A stretch of DNA of 29,863 nucleotides from JBBQSN01 sp038213835 (GTDB taxonomy: Bacteria; Actinomycetota; Actinomycetes; Actinomycetales; CAWJMD01). The notes beneath the pieces were generated by a model. It was not told the origin of the DNA. It saw nothing but the letters and a program-made list of their open reading frames with translations, and searched no databases. Of the stretch, positions 1-7,600 are shown piece after piece (within the stretch, counting starts at the first letter, position 1; every line of letters starts with the position of its first letter). The translations under genes and the position numbers were made by a program. The stretch is taken from assembly GCA_038213835.1 (NCBI GenBank), contig JBBQSN010000016.1, positions 1 to 29,863 of the forward strand, given 5' to 3'.

Positions 1-839
1 TCGAGGTCGCCTACCCGGTCGGGTCCGGGGGCCGGCACGTGACCGCGGAGGGCCGCGCCGCAACCGTCGAGCCCGGCGCGGGACGGGTCGCGACCCCGCT
101 GGGGCGGGGCGGGCTCGGCCTTGCGGTCGTGCTGCACGACCCCACGGTGCTCCCGGTCCGGCTCCTGGAGGCGGCGCTCGGTCCCGCCGCCCTGCTGGCC
201 CTGGAGAACGACCGGCTCGCTGCCGAGCGGCTAGCCCGGGTCGAGGACGCCCGGGACTCGCGCCGGCGGATCGTGGCGACCGGTGACCAGGCCCGACGCA
301 CGCTCGAGCGCGACCTGCACGACGGTGCGCAGCAGAGCCTGCTGGCACTGACCTGGTCGCTGGACCGGGCCCGTGCCGCGGCGCGACGAGGAGGTCAGCA
401 GCCGGTCGTCGCCGAGCTGGACCGCGGGCTCGAGGGGACGCGTGCCGCGCTGGACGCGCTCCGCGATCTGGCCACCGGCATCCACCCGGCGGTGCTGACG
501 CAGGCCGGTCTCGCCGCGGCGCTGCGGTCCCTCGCGGACGTGACCGAGGTGCCTCTGGAACCGGTCCTGGTCACGACCGGGAGGTTCGCTCACAGCGTCG
601 AGCTCGCCGCCTACCTCTACGTCGCGGAGGCAGCCGGTGCGGCGGACGATCAGGTCGTGGCGGTCGTCGTCCGCGCGGTCGTCGTCGAGGCGGTCCGGCA
701 GGAGCGGCTGCTGGTCGTCGACGTCGAGGGTTCCGCAGGACCGGTGTCCGCAGCGGTGCTGGATCGCGTCGGCGCCCTGGGCGGGCGGGTCACGGGCACG
801 GCCGACGGCACGAGGCTGGAGCTGCCGTGCGGGTCGTGA
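1..839 (+). CDS. Sensor histidine kinase, NarL/DegS type, 5'-truncated by window edge, degenerate ATPase domain
   Basis: The frame is open from base 3, so the N-terminal sensor region lies outside the window; the GTG at 39 is internal. The visible part has a coiled linker followed by a HisKA_3 dimerisation domain with the H-box ERDLHDGAQQ (bases about 309-338), which holds the phospho-acceptor His. The C-terminal domain sits where a HATPase_c domain should be and ends with the family-like DRVGALGG...TRLELP. The ATP-binding motifs are lost: the N-box reads VAEAAGAADDQ with no Asn, the DDGxGG box is replaced by DVEGSAG, and the GxGL box is absent. In this family the kinase autophosphorylates and passes phosphate to a LuxR-type regulator. 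The regulator gene follows with a 13-bp overlap, so the two are surely co-translated. Membership in the kinase family is clear; loss of autokinase activity is inferred. Confidence 0.85.
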   Translation, partial: EVAYPVGSGGRHVTAEGRAATVEPGAGRVATPLGRGGLGLAVVLHDPTVLPVRLLEAALGPAALLALENDRLAAERLARVEDARDSRRRIVATGDQARRTLERDLHDGAQQSLLALTWSLDRARAAARRGGQQPVVAELDRGLEGTRAALDALRDLATGIHPAVLTQAGLAAALRSLADVTEVPLEPVLVTTGRFAHSVELAAYLYVAEAAGAADDQVVAVVVRAVVVEAVRQERLLVVDVEGSAGPVSAAVLDRVGALGGRVTGTADGTRLELPCGS

Positions 840-1471
840 TCGCCGACGACACGATGCTCACCCGCGAAGGCATCGCGCACGTGCTCACGGCGGCCGGACT
901 CGACGTCGTCGCGTCGGTGGGCGACCCCGAGTCGCTGCTGCGCGAGGTGGCCTCGGTCAGGCCCGACGCCGTGGTCGTCGACATCCGGATGCCGCCGACG
1001 CACACCGACGAGGGGATCCGGGTCACAGCGACCCTGCGCGAGCTGCACCCCGGCCTCGCCGTGCTGCTGCTGTCGAGCTATGTCGAGCCGGAGTACGCGA
1101 TCCGCCTGCTCGAGGAGTACCCGGGTGGCATCGGCTACCTGCTCAAGGACCGGGTGTCCGACGGCGTCCTGCTGGTCGACGCGCTGCGTCGGCTGCGTGA
1201 TGGCGAGACGGTCCTGGACCCCACGATCGTGGCGCGGGTGCTCGAGCGGCGGCGCCGCGCCGACCCGCTGGCGGTGCTCACCGCACGGGAGCGCGAGGTA
1301 CTGGCGCTGGTCGCCGAGGGCCTGTCGAACCGGGAGCTGGCGCGCCGGCTGCAGGTCACCGAACGCACCGTCGAGGCGCACATCACCTCGGTCTTCGCCA
1401 AGCTCGGCCTGGTCGAGGACCCCGGCGTGCACCGGCGCGTGCTCGCGGTCCTCACCGCCCTGCGGGTCTGA
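827..1471 (+). CDS. Response regulator, NarL/FixJ family, LuxR-type HTH
   Basis: The 214-residue protein has a receiver domain (about 1-125) with the acidic pair D7-D8, phospho-acceptor D52 in VVVDIRMPP, switch residues S83/S84 and K107 in YLLKD, so the phosphorylation site is complete. A LuxR-type DNA-binding domain follows (about 148-212), with LTAREREVLALVAEGLSNRELA and the recognition helix in TERTVEAHITSVF. It is expected to bind DNA as a dimer when phosphorylated. The start is the GTG at 827, with GGAG at 818-821 and a 5-nt spacing, inside the end of the kinase gene. The receiver is intact while the partner kinase is eroded, so phosphate may come from another source. Its target genes cannot be read from the window. 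Confidence 0.93.
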   Translation: MRVVIADDTMLTREGIAHVLTAAGLDVVASVGDPESLLREVASVRPDAVVVDIRMPPTHTDEGIRVTATLRELHPGLAVLLLSSYVEPEYAIRLLEEYPGGIGYLLKDRVSDGVLLVDALRRLRDGETVLDPTIVARVLERRRRADPLAVLTAREREVLALVAEGLSNRELARRLQVTERTVEAHITSVFAKLGLVEDPGVHRRVLAVLTALRV

Positions 1472-1480
1472 GGCGCCGTT

Positions 1481-1497
1481 TACCGCTACGGGCGGTA
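1481..1497. terminator. Short hairpin between convergent genes
   Basis: TACCGC (1481-1486) and GCGGTA (1492-1497) form a 6-bp stem with a 5-nt loop. The hairpin lies 9 nt after the response-regulator stop and contains the deformylase stop codon (1486-1488 on the minus strand). It has no T-tract. It is plausibly a weak two-way terminator, but the stem is short. Confidence 0.4.
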
Positions 1498-2097
1498 GGT
1501 CTCCTGGTGCTCCAGGAACCGGCGCATCGCCTTGCCGCGCTGCAGCCGTGGCAACCGGTCCAGGTAGACCCTGCCGGTCAGGTGGTCGGTCTCGTGCTGC
1601 AGGCACCGGCCGAGCATCCCGCTGCCGCTGACCTCGGTCGGGGCGCCCGTGACGTCGACCCCCGTGACGGTGGCGCAGTCGGCGCGTGGGGTGTCCCAGG
1701 CGAAGCCGACCAGGGACAGGCACCCCTCGGACCAGACCAGCTGCTCGCCCCAGGTGGTGGTCAGGGTCGGGTTCACGACGTAGCCCAGGCCGTGCTCGGG
1801 CGGCAGCTCCGGGTCGTTGTCGTCGTCCTCGTCGAACGGGCAGTCGTAGACGAACACGTCGTACTCGACGCCGATCTGGTTGGCGGCCAGGCCCACGCCC
1901 TGGGCGGCGTACATCGAGGCGAACATGTCGTCGGTCAGGGAGCGCAGGTCGTCGTCGAACCGGGTGACCCTCGTGGCCGCCGAGCGCAGCACCGGGTCAC
2001 CGAGCTGCCGGACCGGCCGGATGGTGCCGCGAGCCGCGTCCGGCGTCCAGACGGAGGTGGTCTCCGCGGGCGAAGGCTCGGGCGAAGGGTCAGACAT
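1486..2097 (-). CDS. def: Peptide deformylase
   Basis: This metalloenzyme removes the formyl group from the initiator Met of new proteins at the ribosome exit. All three family motifs are present in the 203-residue protein: motif I GVGLAANQIG (67-76), motif II EGCLS with metal ligand C126, and motif III QHETDH with ligands H168 and H172 and catalytic E169. An acidic insert (DEDDDNDPE, about 89-97) and a Pro/Ser-rich N-terminal tail of about 20 residues extend the protein somewhat; the core is normal. The ATG at 2097 is overlapped for 8 bp by the end of the upstream ABM gene, so the two are probably co-transcribed and coupled. The symbol is given for function; actinobacteria often carry more than one deformylase gene. 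Confidence 0.95.
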   Translation of the reverse strand: MSDPSPEPSPAETTSVWTPDAARGTIRPVRQLGDPVLRSAATRVTRFDDDLRSLTDDMFASMYAAQGVGLAANQIGVEYDVFVYDCPFDEDDDNDPELPPEHGLGYVVNPTLTTTWGEQLVWSEGCLSLVGFAWDTPRADCATVTGVDVTGAPTEVSGSGMLGRCLQHETDHLTGRVYLDRLPRLQRGKAMRRFLEHQETYRP

Positions 2098-2395
2098 CGA
2101 CGTCCTCGAAGTGCTCGACGTGCGGGGGCTGGGCGAAGTGCGGGCCGATCGCCCCCCGCCACTGCCCGAACAGGTCGGTCTGCCGGAAGTTCTCGTCGTG
2201 GGCCTGCACCGAGGCCCACTCGACCAGCAGCACGAACGTCGACGGCGACTCGACCCCGCGGGTCATCCGGACGCTACGGCACCCCTCGGCACCGAGGATG
2301 ACGTGGCGGACCCCGCGGTAGGACGCGACGAACGCGTCCTCCTCCCCGGGCGTGACCGTGATGGTGGCGACCTCCAGGACCATGCCCTCATCCAA
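2090..2395 (-). CDS. ABM-domain (antibiotic biosynthesis monooxygenase fold) small protein
   Basis: This 101-residue protein matches the ABM dimeric alpha/beta-barrel family: VLEVATITVTPGEEDAFVAS at the start, a central WASVQAHDENFRQT segment, and a C-terminal PHVEHFEDV strand. Members include heme-degrading and quinone monooxygenases and many small proteins of unknown substrate. No family-specific catalytic residue lets me choose among them. The ATG at 2395 is used here; an in-frame ATG at 2383 would begin MVLEV, which looks like the family N-terminus, and the upstream sequence does not settle it. The gene runs into def with an 8-bp overlap. A structured inverted repeat lies 49-94 nt upstream of the start. 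Confidence 0.85.
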   Translation of the reverse strand: MDEGMVLEVATITVTPGEEDAFVASYRGVRHVILGAEGCRSVRMTRGVESPSTFVLLVEWASVQAHDENFRQTDLFGQWRGAIGPHFAQPPHVEHFEDVDV

Positions 2396-2443
2396 CCACC
2401 CGCCCTGACCGGTCGGCGGCGAGCTCGGCCCCAGCGCGCTGAG

Positions 2444-2489
2444 GCGATGGAGACATCTGGCCCTCAGGAGGGCCGCGAACCTCCATCGC
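2444..2489. repeat. Nested perfect inverted repeat upstream of the ABM-def pair
   Basis: Outer arms GCGATGGAG (2444-2452) and CTCCATCGC (2481-2489) are a perfect 9-bp match. Inside them a second hairpin forms from GGCCCTC (2459-2465) and GAGGGCC (2468-2474), separated by 2 nt. The element lies in the 130-nt gap between the ABM start (2395) and the MBL stop (2526). It could be a read-through terminator, a 5'-leader structure of the ABM-def transcript, or a small structured RNA. Confidence 0.6.
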
Positions 2490-2508
2490 TCGGACCTGTC
2501 GGACTCCT

Positions 2509-2527
2509 GACGGCCCGGCGGGCCGTC
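2509..2527 (-). terminator. GC hairpin at the end of the MBL-fold gene
   Basis: GACGGCCC (2509-2516) and GGGCCGTC (2520-2527) pair over 8 bp around a 3-nt loop. The stop codon of the MBL gene (2526-2528) lies in the promoter-proximal arm. No T-tract follows, which is usual for high-GC actinobacterial terminators. Confidence 0.5.
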
Positions 2528-3176
2528 ACCAGCCGCGCTCGCGCCACTCGGACAGGTGGGGACGCTCGGCGCCGAGGGTGGTGGTGCTGCCGTGACCGGG
2601 GTGCACGACCGTGCTGTCGTCGTAGGCGCCGAACAGCCGCTGATCGACGTCGTCGATCAGGGTCGCGAACCGCTCCGGGTCCTCGTCCGTGTTCCCCACG
2701 CCGCCGGGGAACAGGCTGTCGCCGGTGAACAGGTGGGTGGTGCCGGCGCCGTCGGTCCATGCCAGGGCGACCGAGCCCGGGGTGTGGCCGCGCAGGTGGA
2801 TCACGTCGAGCACCAGGCTCCCGACCACCACCCGGTCGCCGTGCACCAGCCGGTCGTCCGGGGCCACGGGCAGCTCGTCGGCGTCGTCCTCGCCGGCAGC
2901 CGTGCGGGCGTCGGTCGCCTCGACGACGGCGGCCAGCGCGCGGTGGTGGTCCCAGTGCTGGTGCGTGGTGACGACCAGGTCGAGCCGGCCGTCGGCCGAC
3001 CCGGCCCCCACCATCCTCAGCAGGTCGGCGGGGGAGTCAGCGGCGTCGACGAGAAGCTGGGACCCGGTCGAGCCGCAGGTCAGCAGGTAGCTGATGTTGT
3101 CCTGCTCGGAGACCGACACGGTCCGCAGCGTCGCGCCGGGCAGCTCGGTGACCTCGACCGCCGGGTAGGTGCTCAT
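2526..3176 (-). CDS. MBL-fold metallo-hydrolase (glyoxalase II-like)
   Basis: The 216-residue protein is a compact metallo-beta-lactamase-fold hydrolase. The metal-site motifs are complete: THQHWDHH (H72, H74, D76, H77), H131 in RGHTPGS, D153 in TGDSLFPGG, and H195 in HPGHGS. This order is typical of glyoxalase II-like thioester hydrolases, but the substrate cannot be told from sequence. The frame stays open 42 codons further upstream, but the ATG at 3176 (MSTYPAVEV) is chosen because the extra segment is low-complexity and a CAGGCT box lies 6 nt before this ATG. Its neighbour upstream is the DinB/MDMPI-type gene on the same strand, 56 nt away. In actinobacteria these genes are often found near uvrA, without known involvement in repair. 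Confidence 0.92.
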   Translation of the reverse strand: MSTYPAVEVTELPGATLRTVSVSEQDNISYLLTCGSTGSQLLVDAADSPADLLRMVGAGSADGRLDLVVTTHQHWDHHRALAAVVEATDARTAAGEDDADELPVAPDDRLVHGDRVVVGSLVLDVIHLRGHTPGSVALAWTDGAGTTHLFTGDSLFPGGVGNTDEDPERFATLIDDVDQRLFGAYDDSTVVHPGHGSTTTLGAERPHLSEWRERGW

Positions 3177-3182
3177 CGCGTC

Positions 3183-3188
3183 AGCCTG
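3183..3188 (-). promoter_or_regulatory. Possible -10 box for a leaderless MBL transcript
   Basis: On the minus strand CAGGCT lies exactly 6 nt before the ATG at 3176, and no Shine-Dalgarno sequence is visible. It differs from TANNNT at its first base only. The same geometry is seen at other starts in this window (see 3999, 8776, 12890, 27309). Confidence 0.35.
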
Positions 3189-3219
3189 GCACGCCCCGGC
3201 GGCCGAGGCAGCGCGAGGC

Positions 3220-3233
3220 ACCGTCGGGACGGT
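3220..3233 (-). terminator. Short hairpin at the end of the DinB/MDMPI-type gene
   Basis: ACCGTC (3220-3225) and GACGGT (3228-3233) form a 6-bp stem with a 2-nt loop. The T at 3233 is part of the stop codon of the minus-strand gene (3233-3235). It resembles the hairpin at 2509-2527 in overlapping its own stop. The stem is short and there is no T-tract. Confidence 0.35.
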
Positions 3234-3991
3234 CAGCCCCAGGGCGGGAGGTCGGGCAGGTCCCCGGTCAGCCCGGAGCCGTCCGAGCGGCGGGAGGCCC
3301 ACGCGACCAGCTCACCGGCCGGACCGCCCACCTCGGGGCCGCCGCCGCTCACCTCGTACGTCGTCCCGGCCTCGGTGCGCAGGGTCAGTGCCGGGGCGAC
3401 CCGACCGGTCAGACGGCGGACCGCCTCGCGCAGCAGCCGATCCAGCAGCGCGCCGTCGGTGCGGTCCAGCGTGTAGCCGGTGTCGAGGTCGAGGTGGTGC
3501 AGCACCACCTCGTACGCGCGCATCAGCGGCAGGTCGTGCGAGGCCATCGGGTGGTCGCCACGCAGCCGCACGGTCACGCCGGTGCCACCGGGCGTCATCG
3601 TCAACAACCCCTCCAGCAGCCGGTCGGCGCTGGACTCGACGTCACCCTCGAGGTCGGCGACCGTGTTCACGGCCCCGGACTCGATGTCGGCGTCGCGCGA
3701 CTCCGGTGAGGCGTACATCGGGGTCTCCTCGCCGGTGCGCGCCCAGTGCACCAGCCGGCCGACCGCGTCGGCGTTGCGCGCCAGGTGGCTGAGCAGGTGC
3801 GCCCGGCTCCACCCCTCGCACAGCGACGGCGCGCGGACCGCCTCTTCGTCCATCGCCTTGACGGTGTCCATCAGCCGGTCGGTCTCGTCGGTGAGGACGT
3901 GCACCGCGTGGAGGTACTGACCCGGATCGGACAGGTCGTCCAGCCGGGTGCTCTCGGGGACGTCGGCGCCGTTGCTCGATGTCGTGCTCAC
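3233..3991 (-). CDS. Maleylpyruvate isomerase family (DinB-like) mycothiol-dependent-type enzyme
   Basis: The 252-residue protein has the MDMPI N-terminal four-helix DinB-like domain: CEGWSRAHLLSHLARNADAVGRLV (about 58-81), the TGEETPMYASPESR segment (87-99), and RAYEVVLHHLDL (158-169). The likely metal ligands of the family are H69, E161 and H165, all present. A smaller C-terminal domain (about 175-252) follows. Mycothiol is the main thiol of actinobacteria and relatives catalyse mycothiol-dependent isomerisation or conjugation, but no aromatic-catabolism genes lie nearby, so maleylpyruvate is unlikely to be the substrate. The GTG at 3991 is preceded by TAGGGT with a 7-nt spacing, suggesting a leaderless message. 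It is divergent from the MOSC gene, 35 nt away. Confidence 0.9.
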   Translation of the reverse strand: MSTTSSNGADVPESTRLDDLSDPGQYLHAVHVLTDETDRLMDTVKAMDEEAVRAPSLCEGWSRAHLLSHLARNADAVGRLVHWARTGEETPMYASPESRDADIESGAVNTVADLEGDVESSADRLLEGLLTMTPGGTGVTVRLRGDHPMASHDLPLMRAYEVVLHHLDLDTGYTLDRTDGALLDRLLREAVRRLTGRVAPALTLRTEAGTTYEVSGGGPEVGGPAGELVAWASRRSDGSGLTGDLPDLPPWG

Positions 3992-3998
3992 GCGAGCG

Positions 3999-4004
3999 AC
4001 CCTA
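3999..4004 (-). promoter_or_regulatory. -10 box for leaderless transcription of the MDMPI-type gene
   Basis: The minus strand reads TAGGGT, then 7 nt, then the GTG start at 3991. TANNNT ending 6-7 nt before a start codon is the hallmark of actinobacterial leaderless promoters. There is no Shine-Dalgarno sequence. A -35 element is not obvious. Confidence 0.55.
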
Positions 4005-4010
4005 GCCCCG

Positions 4011-4017
4011 GGGGAGG
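4011..4017 (+). promoter_or_regulatory. Ribosome binding site that decides the MOSC start
   Basis: GGGGAGG directly abuts an ATG at 4018, which is too close for use, and stands 9 nt before a second in-frame ATG at 4027. The second ATG is therefore the likely start. Confidence 0.6.
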
Positions 4018-4026
4018 ATGTCCGGC

Positions 4027-4605
4027 ATGAGCGAGCCGAGCGAGCCGAGGGACGACGACGGCACCGTCGGGGTGGTCGTCGCGGTGTGCCGCGACGACGG
4101 TCACCGTTTCAGCAAGCCGGCGTTCCCGGTCGTGACCCTCCTCGCCGGGCTCGGCGTGCAGGGCGACGCCCACGCGGGAGCGACGGTCCAGCACCTGTTC
4201 CGGGTGCGGCGCGACCCGGGCTCACCGAACCTGCGGCAGGTGCACCTCGTGCACTCCGAGCTGCTCGACGAGCTCGCCGCGGCCGGGTACCCCGTTGCGC
4301 CCGGCGGCCTGGGTGAGAACGTCACCACCCGCGGCGTCGACCTGCTCGCCCTGGGCGCGGGGACGCGGCTGCACCTCGGTCCGGACGCCGTGGTCCGGGT
4401 CACCGGCCTGCGCAACCCGTGCCGCCAGATCGAGGACTTCACCACCGGGCTGCTCAAGCAGGTCCTCGTCCGGGACGTGGACGGCTCGGTCCGGCGCCTG
4501 AGCGGTGTGATGGCCGTGGTCGAGACCGGTGGCGAGGTCGCCGCGGGGGACCGCGTCGTCGTGGTGCCCGCGGCCGGGGAGGCCGTCCCGCTCGAGGTCG
4601 TCTGA
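4027..4605 (+). CDS. MOSC domain protein
   Basis: The 192-residue protein is a stand-alone MOSC (molybdenum cofactor sulfurase C-terminal) domain. Visible family features are the N-terminal strand with HRFSKPAFP, the Gly-rich core APGGLGENVTTRGVDLLALG, the strand GTRLHLG, and LRNPCRQIE, which holds the conserved Cys. Relatives include YiiM, which reduces N-hydroxylated compounds with molybdenum cofactor, and domains of the mARC type. Here no partner flavin or ferredoxin domain is attached, so the substrate and redox partner are unknown. Start choice is explained under the ribosome binding site at 4011. The stop lies 67 nt before the uvrA start, and uvrA has its own promoter, so the two need not be co-regulated. 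Confidence 0.9.
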   Translation: MSEPSEPRDDDGTVGVVVAVCRDDGHRFSKPAFPVVTLLAGLGVQGDAHAGATVQHLFRVRRDPGSPNLRQVHLVHSELLDELAAAGYPVAPGGLGENVTTRGVDLLALGAGTRLHLGPDAVVRVTGLRNPCRQIEDFTTGLLKQVLVRDVDGSVRRLSGVMAVVETGGEVAAGDRVVVVPAAGEAVPLEVV

Positions 4606-4642
4606 GGGGACCGTGACGCGTCGGGAGACGCCGACCGGGCCG

Positions 4643-4665
4643 TTGTCGGACCCGGCACCTACAGT
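4643..4665 (+). promoter_or_regulatory. RecA-independent DNA-damage promoter (PafBC/RecA-NDp type) of uvrA, leaderless
   Basis: The site reads TTGTCG-GAC, 8 nt, then TACAGT. This fits the RecA-independent mycobacterial damage-promoter consensus tTGTCRgtg-N8-TAnnnT, with identical spacing and two mismatches in the weak gtg part. The GTG start of uvrA lies 7 nt after the -10 box, giving a leaderless message. In mycobacteria such promoters are activated by PafBC after DNA damage. No palindromic LexA box is visible here. Confidence 0.75.
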
Positions 4666-4672
4666 TGAGGAC

Positions 4673-7600
4673 GTGCCTTCTGCGACCCCTCGAACCTCTT
4701 CACGCACGCCCTCGGGACGCCCGCCGGCGCACCAGCTGGTCGTGCGCGGAGCCCGTGAGCACAACCTCAAGAACATTGACCTCGACCTGCCGCGCGACGC
4801 CCTGGTCGTGTTCACCGGCCTGTCCGGTTCGGGCAAGTCCTCGCTCGCGTTCGACACGATCTTCGCCGAAGGGCAGCGACGCTACGTCGAGTCGCTGAGC
4901 GCCTACGCCCGCCAGTTCCTGGGGCAGATGGACAAGCCCGACGTCGACTTCATCGAGGGCCTGTCGCCGGCGGTCTCGATCGACCAGAAGTCCACCAGCC
5001 GCAACCCGCGGTCCACGGTCGGCACCATCACCGAGGTCTACGACTACCTGCGCCTGCTCTGGGCCCGGGCCGGCGTCGCGCACTGCCCGGTCTGCGACGA
5101 GCCGATCGGCCGGCAGACCCCGCAGCAGGTCGTCGACCGCTTGATGGCGATGCCCGAGGGCACCCGGTTCCAGGTGCTCGCGCCGGTCGTGCGCGGACGC
5201 AAGGGCGAGTACGCCGACCTGTTCGCCGAGCTGCAGAGCAAGGGCTTCGCCCGAGCACGGGTCGACGGCGAGGTGGTCTCGCTGGCGACCCCGCCCACGC
5301 TGGAGAAGAAGCTCAAGCACACCATCGACGTCGTGGTCGACCGGCTCGCGGTGAAGGCGTCCGCCAAGCGCCGCCTCACCGACTCGGTCGAGACCGCCCT
5401 CGGACTCTCCGGCGGCCTGTTGACTGCCGAGCTGGTCGACCTCGAGCCCGGCGACCCGGACCGCGAGCGGCGGTTCAGCGAGAAGATGGCCTGCCCGAAC
5501 GACCACCCGCTCCAGCTCGACGAGGTGGAGCCCCGCACGTTCTCGTTCAACGCCCCGTACGGCGCGTGCGAGACCTGCTCGGGCATCGGCATCCGGCTCG
5601 AGGTCGACGACGAGCTCGTCGTCCCCGACGACGACCTCACGCTGGCCGAGGGCGCCATCGCCCCGTGGGGCAACGCCCAGGGCAGCAACGAGTACTACCA
5701 CCGGCTGATGAAGGGCCTGGCCGACCAGCTCGGTTTCTCCATGGACGTCCCGTGGCGAGCGCTGCCCTCGCGCGCCATGGACGCGCTGCTGCGGGGCGAG
5801 AACTACCAGGTGCACGTCCGCTACCGGAACCGGTTCGGGCGCGAGCGCTCGTACACCAGCGGGTTCGAGGGCGTCATCCCGTTCATCAAGCGCCGGCACA
5901 ACGAGACCGACTCGGACTGGTCGCGCGAGCGGTACGAGGGCTACATGCGCGAGGTCCCGTGCCCGGCGTGCGGCGGCGCTCGACTCAAGCCCGAGGTGCT
6001 CGCCGTCCGGATCGGCGACAAGTCGATCGCCCAGGTCTGTGCGCTGCCCGTCCGGGAGTGCGCGGAGTTCCTCGGGAGTGTCGAGCTCGATGCCCGGCAG
6101 GCGCAGATCGCCGCCGCGGTGCTGAAGGAGATCAACGCCCGGCTCGGCTTCCTGTTGGACGTCGGCCTCGACTACCTCTCGCTCGACCGTCCGGCCGGGA
6201 CCCTGTCCGGCGGCGAGGCACAGCGGATCCGGCTCGCCACCCAGATCGGCTCCGGCCTGGTCGGGGTGCTGTACGTGCTCGACGAGCCGAGCATCGGCCT
6301 GCACCAACGCGACAACCGCCGGCTCATCTCGACCCTCACCCGGCTGCGCGACCTGGGCAACACCCTGATCGTCGTCGAGCACGACGAGGACACCATCGCC
6401 ACGGCCGACTGGGTCGTCGACATCGGCCCGGGCGCCGGCGAGCACGGCGGGCACGTCGTTCACTCCGGGTCGGTCGAGGGCCTGATGAAGCACAGGACCT
6501 CGCTGACCGGACGCTTCCTGTCCGGGCGCGAGAGCATCGCGGTGCCCGAGCACCGCCGGCAGCCCGACCCCTCGCGCGAGGTCACCGTCATCGGTGCCCG
6601 CGAGCACAACCTGCGCGGCATCGACGTCTCGTTCCCGCTCGGGTGCCTGGTCTCGGTCACCGGGGTGTCCGGGTCCGGCAAGTCGACCCTGGTCAACGCC
6701 ATCCTCTACACGGTGCTCGCGAACAAGCTCAACGGCGCCCGCCAGGTACCGGGGCGGCACAAGACCGTCACCGGCCTGGAGCACCTCGACAAGGTCGTGC
6801 ACGTCGACCAGTCGCCGATCGGCCGCACGCCGCGGTCCAACCCGGCCACCTACACCGGCGTGTGGGACCACGTCCGCAAGCTGTTCGCGACCACCACCGA
6901 GGCCAAGGTGCGCGGCTACCAGCCGGGTCGGTTCTCGTTCAACGTCAAGGGCGGTCGCTGCGAGAACTGCCAGGGCGACGGCACGATCAAGATCGAGATG
7001 AACTTCCTCCCGGACGTCTACGTGCCGTGCGAGGTGTGTCACGGCGCGCGCTACAACCGCGAGACGCTCGAGGTGCACTTCAAGGGCAAGACCGTCGCCG
7101 AGGTGCTCGACATGCCGATCGAGGAGGCCGCGGAGTTCTTCGCCGCCGTCCCCGCCATCGCCCGGCACCTCACCACCCTGGTCGAGGTCGGGCTCGGCTA
7201 CGTGCGGCTCGGCCAGCCGGCCCCCACGCTGTCCGGCGGCGAGGCGCAGCGGGTCAAGCTCGCCAGCGAGCTGCAGAAGCGCTCCACCGGCCGCACCGTC
7301 TACGTCCTCGACGAGCCCACCACCGGCCTGCACTTCGAGGACATCCGCAAGCTGCTCGGCGTGCTCCAGGGCCTGGTCGAGAAGGGCAACTCGGTCATCG
7401 TGATCGAGCACAACCTCGACGTCATCAAGTCCTCGGACTGGGTCGTCGACATGGGCCCCGAGGGCGGCTCGGGTGGCGGCACGGTGCTGGCCGAGGGCAC
7501 CCCGGAGCAGGTCGCCCGGGTCGAGGCCAGCTACACCGGGCATTTCCTCGGCCGGGTGCTCCCGGAGGGCGACCGCGGGCTGAGGCCGACCACCACGGTC

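Noticed and set aside
4700..7543. 947-codon open frame on the minus strand opposite uvrA
   Set aside because: Long antisense frames are common in GC-rich DNA. The translation is low-complexity (V, D, L, G, R rich), has no domain, and uvrA on the plus strand is a complete conserved protein.
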